NCBI GenBank assembly: GCA_002270565.1
Contig: NQMI01000041.1
Coordinates: forward strand, 62,001 to 126,000
Reading direction: 5' to 3'
Length of the DNA: 64,000 nucleotides
From: Stenocarpella maydis
Lineage: Eukaryota; Ascomycota; Sordariomycetes; Diaporthales; Diaporthaceae
This document shows positions 1 through 11,790 of this stretch, in pieces. The notes below the pieces were generated by a model. It worked only from the letters and a program-made list of their open reading frames with translations. It was not told where the DNA came from and made no database searches. How positions within the stretch are numbered: position 1 is the stretch's first letter; each line of letters opens with the position of its first letter. The position numbers and the translations under genes are program-made.

Positions 1-2213
1 GGGTGTCGAATGGGACCTTCGCACGGGCGACGCGGGGCGTTGAGACGGGCGGCGAAGCTCGACGCTGGTTTGCGCCAAAAACAGACAAATTCTGATACCG
101 CGGGGCGGATACGACACATCGCCTGTAGTGTACCATGTACTATGTACTGTACCTTGGTCGTGTACGTAGACCACCTGTGGTATCATTATACTATTGCTTG
201 GTATGGGACAAGACAGGCGATAGACCGTCGGCGAGCCGGGTCTTTGTTGCAACGCTGCTGTATGCCAGGGGATGCGATTCGCCTCTTGACGCCGCCGGGC
301 GTGCATTCCTGGCGTCCAACGTCCTGATTCGACCCTGGATGCTACCTGGACAAGCACCGCCGGACATGAACTGCACGAACTGCGCCCCAAGCATCTCTAT
401 GTTGAAGGACATCACAACAGCAGCAGCAGCAGTGCGGGAGGATCTAGCTGTCCGGCCGCCTAGGTGAGGGAAAGGGAAGGGGTAGAGAAAAGGGGGCCGG
501 CGAACAGACTGGACGCCATCCCGTCGTTTCCAATGGTTCTAGTGGAGTTCTGGCCACTGGGTGTGGCCCCCAAAACGGGCTGGCGTCTCAAACACGGACC
601 TCCTCTCCATTGGCCATCTATTGTTCGTCAAGGTGCTGCACGCCAACAGGGGTCTGACTGAACCGACGAGCACCTGTTGGCTGCCAGCACCTCAGCGCCC
701 GCTCTCTGGGGCCACACCACGGCAGCAATTTGCTCGAAACAAGTCTGCCGTACGAGCAACCGCTCGGCTTAGCACCCGGGGCCCAGCTCCCAAGGTTAGG
801 AGCTGTATCATATTGATGGCATATGGCGATATCCCAAAACTGCATGACACGACATGTGGCAAGCCCAGTAGACACGTATGGGCTGGGGTTTGCCATAGTG
901 CTTACATTAGGTACAGTACAGATTACCTAGGTATGAGATGGCAGCATCCAGATTGAAGTAGTCCCCAATAGCGTATTGGATTTGGGACCTCTCCGAAACT
1001 GATGATACCAACTTACTGTTATGAACCAACACAATGACACTCGCAGGACCCGTTTCAATAACCCAGGCAACCCGAAATCAGATGCCACAATGCAGCAGAG
1101 TTATAGCACACTAGGGTTAGAGTTATGCTGCCCCAGCCTAACTGCAAGCCCATTAAGTCAGCTTAATAAGTAGGGCATTAAGCCTTATATAATAAATTAT
1201 AGTCTTATCTTATAAGCTAATAAGTTAGCTCAAAAAACATACATATAAAGATATAATTATAATTATAATAAATAGCTTTTATAAAATAAATGTTTATTCA
1301 TTATTAATTTTCTATTTTAGTCTAGTTAGAGGTTTCTTAAAAAAAAAAAGGAGAGGCTATAATTGTTCATTAATATAATAATATTACTAAGAACTTAATA
1401 CTAAATAAGAAATATAATACTATTAATATGAAAAGTAAAAACATAATAGCTACTAATAAGATGATGATAGCCTCATGATGAGGCCAGTTGAGACCGACTT
1501 TAAGCCATGTGTAACCTAGAACCATTGAGACGAATAGCCCAAGGCCAACTGATACCAACGAACAGTCATTGGCGAAAAGAAAGCTCATCTATCAAAATCC
1601 CTCGAGACAAGTGAAGTCCTCCCCGGCTTCTGTTCTGGGAACGAACACACACACACACACACACACATCGTCAGCACAAAACCACATATCAGATAGAACA
1701 AGACTTTGGGGGAAAACCTGAAAGGAGATATTTGTGCATGTGTATGATTCTTGAGGTCTTCACTGCTTCTCATCGAAAAAGCTGTGTCTTTATGATACGG
1801 CTTAGCGTGTCTTTTTTGGGGGCTAGTCTACACTAATAAGTGGTTTTGTTTGCTTGACAGACAGCCCGCCACCGGCAGGCAACAGACGTCTTGCTCTGGA
1901 GCGTGCCAATACGATGAGCTCAGCTTGCCAGCTCCAAAAAAATCCCCCATCCGTTCGGCCCAGACAAGCAGCCGACTTGATCATTTTATTTTCCTGCCTC
2001 AGGCCGTCCGTCTGCCTCGACTGCTCATCCGAACCCATTGAACGCCCCGAGAGAGGTGGACCACAACTTCTGTCCTTGTCTTCCAAACACTCCCTGCCGA
2101 CCTGCCTGAGCTGTTTGTCGCCTCGCGCAAGTCAGCCTCCAGCACATCTTCCCCAATCACCTCGCTCCGATTTTCACAACAAAGAAAACGATCACGCACT
2201 GCAATCTGCCAAG
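1..2213. other. Gene-poor leading region upstream of SPT6
   Basis: I see no supportable gene here; the open frames are short, overlap on both strands and carry no recognisable domain. From about 1170 to 1460 the DNA becomes strongly A+T and TpA rich (runs such as TTATATAATAAATTATAG), in contrast to the G+C-balanced flanks. A (CA)n microsatellite lies at about 1645–1667. The stretch from about 1850 to 2213 is probably promoter and 5' UTR of SPT6. No telomeric TTAGGG array is present. Confidence 0.6.
1170..1460. repeat. AT-rich, TpA-rich island (possible RIP relic)
   Basis: About 290 bp made almost only of A and T, with many TTA, TAA and TATA steps, inside otherwise balanced DNA. In Pezizomycotina such islands commonly come from repeat-induced point mutation of old transposons, which turns CpA into TpA. 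No transposase or reverse-transcriptase remnant is readable, so the origin is an inference from composition only. Confidence 0.45.
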
Positions 2214-5200
2214 ATGAGCACACGCGATTTGATTGACGACCGCGCTGAGTTGGACGATGAGGAAGAGGAGGAATCATTCGTTGGAAGCGAGGATGGCGAT
2301 GATGTCCAGCCTCGCCGCCAAAAAGAGCGCCCCCAGATCGACGACTCCAGCGAGGAGGAAGATGACGATGACGATGAGGAGGAGATCCAAAAGGTCTGTG
2401 ACGAAATCGATCCAGATGTATCACACCAGCAAACCGTAAGCTAACCCACCAATACCAATCGCAGGTGCAGGAGGGATTCATCGATGATGAGGACGAAGAA
2501 GCCGAAGACACTGATGAACGAGAGCGCAGGAAGCGCAGGAAGCGACGGCGGGCGGAGCGCGATGAGGAGGCCCAGCTCGATGAGGAAGATTTAGACCTCA
2601 TCGGTGAGGCCAACCCCGAATTCCAGAGTAGAGAACAGCCTCAGGTGCGCCCCAGCACCCTTGCATACCCATGACATTCTACCTTGACATGTGCTTACTA
2701 TTGCGACAGTCACAATACAAACGCCTCAAGCGCGGACACCGCGATGAGGATCGCCATAGCAAACGACCTGAACTTGCTGCTACCCTGTTCGAGGACGAAG
2801 ACGATGCCGGTGATGATCGCCAGTACGCCCGCCCGAGCCATAGCCGTGCCGCCCCCGACGAATTCGAGGATTTCATCGAAGATGACTATGGCGATGAAGA
2901 GGAGCGCATCAGGCAACAGGAGGACATGGAAGTCGCTCGCGGCCGGGATCGCCTTCATGTCGGCAGCGTCATGCAGAACACTGACCTGGAGCAAGAGGCG
3001 CTGGAGGACATGGAGAGGATCTTTGGCAACGGCGAGGAATACTTGTGGGCGCTGGAGAAAGAAGAAGACGAGGAAGAGGGCATCGAAGAGCAGCAGCTCG
3101 AACTCAAGGACGTCTTCGAGCCTTCCCAGCTAACCGAGAGGCTTTTGACGGACGAGGACAACGAAATACGTGCTACCGATGAACCCGAACGATTCCAGCT
3201 TGATCGGCGGCCGTTCAAGAAAACTCAGATACAACCGGATCTGAAGGAAGAGACAAAATGGATATCAGATCAGCTGTGGAACTTCAAGCAGTACAGCATG
3301 GACCCCATGCTGGAAGGACACTTCGCCAAAGCCGTCAGTAAGGTCTTGGAGTTCTTCATCATCGACTCGGTCGAGGTACCCTACGTGTTTCAGCACCGAA
3401 AGGACTATCTCATCCACGCCAGGAAGGTGAGAAATCCGGACTACAACCGACGTGATCAGGACTCGTCCGAATTCGTCGTGCAAGCCGAGAAGCTGCTTAA
3501 CCAGGACGATCTGTGGAAGATCTTGGAGCTCGATACCAAGTTCCGTGGGTTTGTTGAGAAGCGAGCAGCGTTGGAGAAGAATGCTACTAGCCTCCGAGGC
3601 ATTGATGTACAAGACACCATGTTTGAAGAGCAAATCTTGGAGGCAAAGCAGATGGAGGAGCTTCAGGATCTTCTCGACTACGTAAACTTCAAATACTCGA
3701 CCCAGCTGAAGGACGTCACAGCCACAGATGGTGAGACACTCAAGCGGCCCGGAGCAAGATCGTCTCTTTTCGACCGGGTCCGCAAGAGCAAAGCCTACGA
3801 CTTTTTCCTGGCGTACGGCTTGCCTCCCGAGACCGTGGTGTCCAATCGGCTCAACGCATCGTCAAACGCCGGGTCGAGCACGCACCGAGCTGTCGCTGAC
3901 GACCCCTCCGAGCACCCTGTCGACTTGGCAGACAGCTTGACCGATGGTGACTTCTCCACCGCGGACTCGGTGATCAATGCAGCTCGCCAGCTGTACGCCG
4001 AAGAGCTGTTCTCGAGCCCAAGATTGCGCAAGTGGATGCGCGAGCATTACTTCCTGAACGCCGTCTTCACTTGCCGTCGTACCGATAAGGGACTGCGCAG
4101 AATCGACGAGTCCCATCCCCTCTACGAGATCAAGTACATCACTAACCTCCATGGGCAAGATATCGCCAGGAAACCTGAACTTTTCCTGAAGATGATGAAG
4201 GCGGAGGAAGAAGGCTTGGTCGAGGTGAAGGTGGCCCTTCAAGATGAACGCGAGTTGAGGCGCCAATTCTACCAAGACTTGGCATCCGACAACTTCAGTG
4301 AAAAGGCGGACGCCTGGAACGATGAGCGCAAGAAGGTTCTGGACCTCGCGATGTCGAAGTTGGACAAGATGATGGTCAAGGCGGTCAAAGATGGCATGCG
4401 CACAGGGTGCCAAGAATCCATACTCAAGATCTGCCGCGAAGAGTACACACGCAGACTCGATCAGGCCCCCTACAAGCCCAAGGGGATGGTGCTGGGCACA
4501 ACGCCTCGTGTCCTCGCGCTGTCAAATGGAATGGGTGACCCGAGCCGAGAGAAGATCACGTACGCTTGGGTCGAGGAAGATGGGCGCGTGATCGAGTCCG
4601 GCCAACTCGGAAACTTGGCGCGGGACGAAGAAGCTCGCGAACAATTTGCGGAATTGGTCAGGAGACGGGAACCAGATGTCATTGCTGCCAGTGGCTGGTG
4701 TGCCGACTCCCACAAACTCATCAAGGACTTGGAGAATCTCGTCAACGAGAAAGGTCTCATGGGACCCGAATATGACGACCAGGAGACGAACGAACTGCGC
4801 ACGGATTTGCTTGAAGTCATAGTCGTCAACGACGAGGTTGCTCGCCTCTACAAGGACAGCCCCCGAGCGGTTGCTGAGCATCCCACACTACCGTCTCTGA
4901 CCAGATACTGCGTGGCTCTGGCTCACTACCTCCAGAACCCCCTCAAGGAGTATGCAGCTCTTGGGAAGGATGTCATCTCATTGTCCTTCCACCCATGCCA
5001 GAACCTGTTGCCGCCAGACAAGTTGAACAAGTACCTCGAGACGGCAATGGTGGATATGGTAAATCTCTGCGGTGTCGATATCAACGAGGCTGTCAAGGAT
5101 CCATATACTGCCAATCTCCTGCCGTACGTATCCGGTCTCGGCCCACGAAAGGCGCAAGCTGTCATCAAGGGCATCAACATGAACGGAGGTGTCGTGACCT

Positions 5201-6669
5201 CGCGAGATGAGCTCGTGGGAGACCCTGATAACAACAAGCTCCCTGTCGTCGGCCCGAAGGTCTGGGACAATTGCGCCAGTTTCTTGTTCATCGAGTACGA
5301 TACCTCTATTCCGGGCTCAGAACCCCTGGACAACACTCGTGTGCACCCAGAAGATTACGAGCTCGGACGAAAGATGGCAGCCGATGCACTGGAGCTCGAC
5401 GAGGAAGATGTCAAGGCTGAGACGGATGAGAACGGTGCCGGTGCCATCGTCCGCAAGCTCTTCCGGGACGACGAGCAGGAGAAGGTCAACGAGCTGGTTC
5501 TCGAAGAATATGCCGAGCAGCTGGAGGCCCAATACAGTCAACGAAAACGGGCGACGCTCGAGACTATCAGGGCGGAGCTGCAAGCTCCGTACGAAGAGCT
5601 ACGACGGAATTTCATGACCCTCAACGCGGACGAGATCTTCACCATGTTCACCGGAGAGACAAAGGAAACTCTGGCGGAGGATACAATCGTACCCGTAAAT
5701 GTTCGGATCGTCAAGGATGACTTTGCCATCGTTCGGCTCGACTGCGGAATTGAGGGTCGCATCGAAGCTCATGAGGTCTCATACCGCTCCTCAGTCAAAG
5801 ATGTCCTCTCCGTCGGCCAGACCGTCCAGGCGAAAATTCTGGAGGTCGACCGCAAAGTCTTTCTGGCAAAACTTACTGTCCGTGAAGACATGTTGCGTCG
5901 GCCCAGCAGGAGACATGACTACGACCGAAACATGTGGGACTACCGACAGGAAGAAGATGACAGGGAGGAACTCAAGGAGAAGGACAGGACGACCGGTAGG
6001 ACACAGCGTGTCATCAAGCACCCCTTGTTCAAGCCGTTCAATGCCACACAAGCCGAAGAGTGGCTTGGATCGCAGTCCCCTGGGGAGGTCGTAATCAGGC
6101 CATCATCCAAGGGTAATGATCATCTTGCCATAACTTGGAAGGTGGCGGATGGTGTCTATCAGCACGTCGATGTGCTTGAGCTGCAAAAGGAGAACGAGTT
6201 CTCTGTCGGACGTCTACTCCGGGTTGGTGGCAAACACTCGTACACGGATCTAGACGAACTGATTGTCGACCACGTGAAGGCGATGGCTAAGAAGGTCTCT
6301 GAGTTGATGCAGAGCGAAAAGTTCCAGAAGGGCTCGAAGGCTGAGCTTGGTATGTATTTCAGGTGCTCGTCATTTTTCAGATATGTTTGCTGACTGTCCT
6401 GTGCAGAAAAATGGCTCACAACCTACATGGACGCTAATCCCAACCGTTCGAGCTACGCATTCTGCATTGACAACAAGCATGCAGGCTACTTCTGGCTGTG
6501 CTTCAAGGCTAACAGGCAGTCACGGGTCATGGGATGGCCGGTACGCGTCGTGCCAAACGGCTTTGAGTTCCTGAAGAACCAGTACCCCGACGTGAGGGCA
6601 CTCACGAACGGGTTCAAGATGAGATACCAAAGCGAGATCCAGCGCATCTCGGTCAACGGCGGTCGGTGA
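2214..6669 (+). CDS. SPT6: Transcription elongation factor SPT6
   Basis: Histone H3–H4 chaperone and RNA polymerase II elongation factor acting in the nucleus. Four exons: 2214–2393, 2465–2644, 2710–6349 and 6407–6669, all with GT–AG introns, giving about 1,420 residues, the usual Spt6 length. The N-terminus (residues 1–250) is very acidic. Then follow the Tex-like core, a YqgF/RNase H-like domain (about 715–850), a helix-hairpin-helix segment at about 923 ([12 protein letters not shown]), an S1 RNA-binding domain (about 1110–1185) and the C-terminal tandem SH2 region from about 1220, with the basic VVIRPSSKG pocket of the first SH2. Exons 1 and 2 are each exactly 180 nt. The start ATG at 2214 is the first one followed by the acidic frame. 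The two early introns interrupt the acidic tail, and splicing gives the contiguous IQK–VQEGF and QPQ–SQYKR joins expected of the family. Confidence 0.96.
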
Positions 6670-9045
6670 TGAGTTCAGGTGCGAGGCAGAATCTATGTGG
6701 CCATGGTGCTTTGGCTTGTATCTTATAAAATCACAAATAGTTCACTTGCGCAGTTGGAAGGAAGTGCGCGTTCGTCCGTCCGGCTGAAGGAAAGGCCTAT
6801 TCGTTGGGAATGGTCAAGGCCGGTACAGTCGCCAATGGATATCGCCTTCAGCAGTCGCAGAATGACAATAGTAGCTAAAGCTGCAATGGTGCAAACAGGT
6901 GAGAGATGAAGGAAGCAGTCCCATGAGCATCAATTTACAACTTAAATTCTCAATATTAACGATGCTACTATCTACCTTTCCATGTGATCTCCGCACCGTG
7001 CCCGGAACCGCTTCTATGCGCTTGGACTGGTGACGCCGTCGCTCCAGCTCCCGTCACCGACACCAAAGCAACGGTCAAGCATGGATTGCTTATAAATGCG
7101 GCACCACGTGGATACCTGCCCTCTACCAATATGACACCGATAGCTATCTTTGGTTAACGCAGACCGAGGTCGACTTGGTTGCGACCATGAGCAACTAGAT
7201 TTCCAGCCTCCACCATTGCGATTGCTGGTCTGAGGCCATTCGATCCCACGCCTTCTTCAGCATGCGTTACAGGTTCCACATTCCAATGACCGCGCAATGC
7301 CACATTTTGTTCGCTTTCGTGGAGATGTGACCTCACCTGAAGTGGGGAGCGTTTCAGTGTGCATCTAGTGAGAAAGAGACTTCCCAGAGGGCGATTACCC
7401 AGGTATACAAGACCTTGAACTTCCTTTGCGTCTCACGAACCAACAGTTCGGAGTATAACGTGAAGGGGTGGGAGGATTGTCTCATGTACATCCGTGTTGG
7501 ACGCTCAGATTTCATGATCCTTGAAGACTGCTCCCAGTCATTTGACTCCTGGTCCCCACCAGTTGACAGAGCATGAGAGCAGGCCCCGAAGGCCAGGTCA
7601 CCTAATCCCACGTCGGGTGCCGCGAAGCAACAATAAGACAGTCACTACTTTGATATGGCATATAAGCATAGTTAATTTGACTATAGAACTTATTAATTTT
7701 CAATAAGAGTAGCCTAATCTAAAAAAGAAGGTATCACCAGAGGTAATGGAAACTAGAGGGCTATTTAAAGGCAGCAGGAGTTGTTAAAAGGCATCCATAG
7801 CCTAGCAACCAGCAGCCCCAAGACCCTAATAATATAGAAACGATGTACGTGCATCCCTTTTCTTATGCTAGTTTTTTATTTTTTATCTTTTATTTTCATT
7901 TTTTTGTATTGGTTTTATATTGTTTTTATATTTTTATATTTTTTATTGTCCCCCCCCCCCAATTTATTCTTGAACCAGCCTTATCACCTGACACTGGTCC
8001 CTTGCGTAGTGTGCTCAACCTGTAGAAGCGCGCAGGCCTGGGCTGCATTACATATCCCAGGGTCAAAGAGCTGTCACATTGCCAGAGGCGGTGTGGGAAA
8101 GGTCGCCGTTGATTACTGACAAGTATCATGGCAATAATAACTTGGATGACTAGACTTCAGCGTTGACATATTACTAAATGTGTTGACTTCGGTAGACCAA
8201 GTGATCTTCCTCTGGAAAAAATCAGCTTCATCATAAATTACGGAATATCTGTTCCTGTAATTGGTCACAACAAAAATTTTTCTTTGAATTCATTCTGTCG
8301 TGGCTTCATCTCACCGCTCTATCCAACCCTCCCCCCCCCCCCCAAAAAAAAAGTGACAGGATCATATCAGACTGGAAACGTGACTCTCCACTTCCTGGTT
8401 TTTGACACACTGCTTGTGCAACGATGTTGGTTTGTGACGTTGTTCCGGAGAAATAGTTGGTTCTAGGGAATTCTGAAGAAGACTTGAGAGACTAATTCTC
8501 ATCAGATATAAAGAGATGAAAATCATCTTTCCATACATTTTTTTCATTTATTGTCCAAAACCGGACGGGTAATCGGAATTAAAGCTCAAGGCGGTGTACC
8601 CTCTTTAAAAGATGACTCGATAGAATGGCGAGTTACCCGTCGCTTAGCATCCGGCCAACGATCAATCATCACTGCTTGAAGCTTTTTGACTGGCTGACAG
8701 TGGCTGTCTCTTTGCCTCTCCCTTCTCTTCTGTCTCTGATGTGTCATACATCATGCTAGCTTCAACATTCAACTTCGCCATTTCTTCAGCTAGCCACTTC
8801 AAAGATGTCTTGAAACTATTCAGCTACGGCTGTTCTTTTCTTTATTGCTCCTGTGCTCCAGACGGCTTTGATGTGCTTCACCGCCAACTGAAGAGACTGT
8901 ATGGGATGACACTTTGTTTCATTTCACTGGTGTCAGCATCAGCCCCATAGAGGCAGCGTGGCAATGTCAAGCCCACATTGGCCTTTGGTGTGATTTGCCA
9001 TAGAAAAGCCTTTCGTCTTCACTGAATTCTGAAGAGGGCATTTGG
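6670..9045. other. Intergenic region without a recognisable gene
   Basis: Nothing coding is supportable. It holds an AT-rich patch at about 7640–7960, a poly-C stretch near 7950 and a poly-C/poly-A junction (C 8331–8343, A 8344–8352). The final 300 bp lead into the promoter of the lectin-like gene. Confidence 0.6.
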
Positions 9046-9051
9046 TATAAA
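9046..9051 (+). promoter_or_regulatory. Likely TATA box of the lectin-like gene
   Basis: TATAAA in the context GGTATAAAGCC, 112 bp upstream of the ATG at 9163. Spacing and orientation suit a TATA-containing promoter of a strongly or conditionally expressed small gene. Assigned by motif only. Confidence 0.45.
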
Positions 9052-9162
9052 GCCCACGTTTCTTTCCGTCGAGACAGAAGAAATGCCACCATCAGATTCC
9101 TTCAAGAAACAACAGTACCCAAAATTTACTCGTATCTGTCAAGCTCACTCAACATTACCACC

Positions 9163-9774
9163 ATGTCTTCCGACTTCGACCCCACCAATGCCACTCCATG
9201 GACTGGAACACCCGGCCTCTACGCGGCGTTCAACATTGACGGCCAGACCGCACTTGACGAGGACCGCGATGCCAAGCCACAGGTGATCCATGGCTGGTCA
9301 GTGAGCATCTACATTCCAAGATTGGACGCGGCTAACAATGCTTACACAGGGAGTACGGCGACTCCTTCGATATTTCCAACGTCAATCAGCTTTGGCAGCT
9401 GGCAGACATTGGCGACAAGAAGTGGCTGGTGATCAACAAGAAGACTGGTCACTATCTCGCTGCCAAAGGTGCGTGTCTGCTAAGGAGGTGCCCCGGAGGA
9501 GTGGTGATGGGACTGTCACTAACATGCGGACGCAACAGAAGACGGCGGCTCCGTCGTTCCGCAGGCCGGTGATGCCGACATGAACTCTGCTCACTGGCGC
9601 ATCACCATGGCTGAGGCTGGTGACTTGTACAAGCTGTACTTCTACAGCGTCAAGTTCAACGGCAACTGCCTGACCCTTGCGAATGGCAACGGCGCCAACG
9701 GCACCAAGATCACCTGTGCCACCCAGAACAAGGTGAAGAAGGGACAGGTCTGGGTCGTCAAGAAGCAGAACTAA
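9163..9774 (+). CDS. Small beta-trefoil (ricin-B-like fold) lectin-like protein
   Basis: Three exons, 9163–9296, 9350–9468 and 9539–9774, encode 162 residues. There is no signal peptide, so it is probably cytoplasmic. Three QxW-like turns, NQLW (W60), SAHW (W104) and GQVW (W156), are spaced 44 and 52 residues apart, the three-fold periodicity of a beta-trefoil. Segments such as WLVINKKTGHYLAAK and NGNCLTLANGNGANGT fit the strands leading into each turn. Both introns begin with good donors (GTCAGT, GTGCGT) and splicing restores W45 and E85. Related small fungal beta-trefoils bind sugars or inhibit proteases, often in fruiting bodies or as defence proteins. Ligand and role here are unknown; the fold call rests on the repeat pattern, not on a close homologue. 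Confidence 0.7.
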
Positions 9775-10000
9775 GAAGGGACTGCAGTTCCCCTTTGCAC
9801 ACTTGGCGCAACTTGTCTCAGTGGGTGGCTCAATGGGCGGGGAAGGGGCATCATATAGATCTGATAACACGCACAGGAAGAGAAAACCAAAGAAAACAAG
9901 AAAACACATAGACATACATAGCTAACCAAAGTCTTTCATTATGCTATTGTGCTCCTTAGTGCACAACTCCTTCGCCCAGGGACATGCTTTAGGTCCAATA

Positions 10001-10025
10001 CAACATTGAAGGAAGTTCAATGTTG
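10001..10025. terminator. Perfect 10-bp hairpin downstream of the lectin-like gene
   Basis: CAACATTGAA (10001–10010), a 5-nt loop GGAAG, then TTCAATGTTG (10016–10025) form a perfect inverted repeat about 227 nt past the stop codon. It could lie in the 3' UTR or just beyond. Fungal genes do not need such a terminator, so a role in 3'-end formation or mRNA stability is only a suggestion. Confidence 0.35.
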
Positions 10026-10686
10026 CAATACATATGTACGTAACTAGGAAGCGACTTGGACGAGTGGGTGGGCTGATCTCGATCTGGCCCGACTTTGGTG
10101 GTCCAAGGGCCTGGCAGTCTATATTTGCTTGCCAATCAGGTTGTTTCTTTTGGTGTCCTGAGTCGCACGTCCTTCAAAATAATATGCCCCCTGGCTTCCC
10201 AGAGGTGTGGGTCTCATACTTCCACGCTGCATGTGTCGTTGCTACATCCACCCACCTCCTCTCGCCCGACTGGAGCCGGTCAACTGTCTTGAAACGGTAC
10301 CTTCCGTGGACTTAAAGTTCTCAGATACTGTGTATTACCGGGACACTGTATGGACCTCGATGCGGGCATGGGAAACCAACATCAGAATTCAGCGCCAACA
10401 CCACCCCACATCCACACCGTAGGGTGGATCAAAACATCGGTTGGTTGAAGATTTCCTGCACTATACTATTGGTGCCTTAGCGACCCTGGAACCGTTGTTG
10501 GCGGCAGTGAGGATTTTACCTGCAAGTGATTGCATATAAGAAGACCGTCTTTCCCAGGTGCCATACCTTGCAGACCGCCATCAGCTTGAATCTCTCTCGA
10601 TAAGACTCGAGATCGCGGCTGAGAGACAATATAACTACACCTGTATCTCTATCCCCTTTCCAGCCCCATCTATATCCTGTTCAAAC

Positions 10687-11790
10687 ATGTCCGGCTCCAG
10701 CCAAAACTATGGCTCTGTGTCTCCTAGCACGGAGAAGTCCAAGCTACTCAATGGACACCCGGCAGAACCAAGGACGGAAGAAACCCTTGAGATAGCCAGC
10801 CAGAAACCCAAGGTCAGCAACAAATCAACCAGTCCGGCCCGACGGCAAGAGCTCTGACAGTTGAGACAGTCGCTTTTCGGGATGATTTGGTACATCATCT
10901 CCATGTCACACCTGATTACTGAGAGCAACCAAAAGGCCTATGTCCAGCCGGTCACGCTGTTCGCCATGCTGAGCATTGCCTCGGGCGGCGTGACTACCGG
11001 CCCAGACCCCAGCTGGAAGGGCATCGCCTTGAGCTTCCCTCGCGTCCTCTTCTACATCTGGCTGTATGTGCTCTACTTCGACTGCAGCAACCAAAAAGAC
11101 CCCAAGGCCGTCGAGGAGGATAAGATCAACAAGCCCTGGCGCGTCATCCCCTCTGGCCGGCTCAGCATGGAGGGTGCCCAGCGCTGGTACTATGCCGCGA
11201 TCTGCGTGCTGGCGGCGGTCAGCGGCCTGTGGCTCGGCGGGTTCCCCGAGGCCGTCGCCTTCATGGTGGAGACGTGGTTCTATGACTACGCGGCTGGCGC
11301 GGACTATTGGTGGTCCAAGAACCTCATCAACATGATGTTTTATGCGACCGGCCAGGTGGGCGGAACCCGCGTCGCCGCCGAGTCGATGCCGGGCACCAGG
11401 ATGTCCCGCGCCGGCTACGAGTGGTGTGGCATGCTCGCCCTCGAGATCCTGACGACGATCCAGATCCAAGACATCAAGGACGAGGAGGGCGACGCCATCC
11501 GTGGCAGGCGCACGATGCCCATCATCATCGGCGGGAGGCTGACTCGCTGGATCACGGCTGTGACCATCTCCTTCTGGTCTGTTGCTTGCCCCTTGTACTG
11601 GGCAAGTGGCAATCTGCACGCCGGGTTTATCTTGCCGTTGTCGGTCGGGGGCCTGGTCGTGATTCGAACGCTTTTCTGCACTTCGGTCCCAGCCGACCGG
11701 ATTACCTGGAACATGTATACCCTGATGTGGCTGCCAGCACTATATGCCACACCCCTTCTTAGCAGGTTCACCCTCTTGTCGTTGTACTAG
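10687..11790 (+). CDS. UbiA-family integral membrane prenyltransferase or terpene cyclase
   Basis: Two exons, 10687–10812 and 10861–11790, give 351 residues; the 48-nt intron joins the polar N-terminus to LRQSLFGMIW, the first membrane helix. Two Asp-rich motifs of the UbiA superfamily are visible: N119…D129 (CSNQKDPKAVEEDKINKPWR) and D246, D249, D253 (QDIKDEEGD), which bind Mg and the prenyl diphosphate. Several hydrophobic segments follow, as expected for a multi-helix membrane enzyme. Fungal members include aromatic or meroterpenoid prenyltransferases and the UbiA-type sesquiterpene cyclase of fumagillin synthesis; the motifs seen do not separate these. No polyketide synthase, P450 or transporter lies beside it, so the substrate cannot be inferred from context. 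A weak TATA-like CATATAAG lies about 150 bp upstream of the ATG. Confidence 0.85.

Noticed and set aside
327..345. GATTCGACC resembling a tRNA B box
   Set aside because: No matching A box or cloverleaf could be folded around it.
10906..11619. 237-codon antisense frame over the UbiA gene
   Set aside because: Rich in His, Arg, Asp and Pro, as expected from reading a membrane protein gene backwards; no family resemblance.
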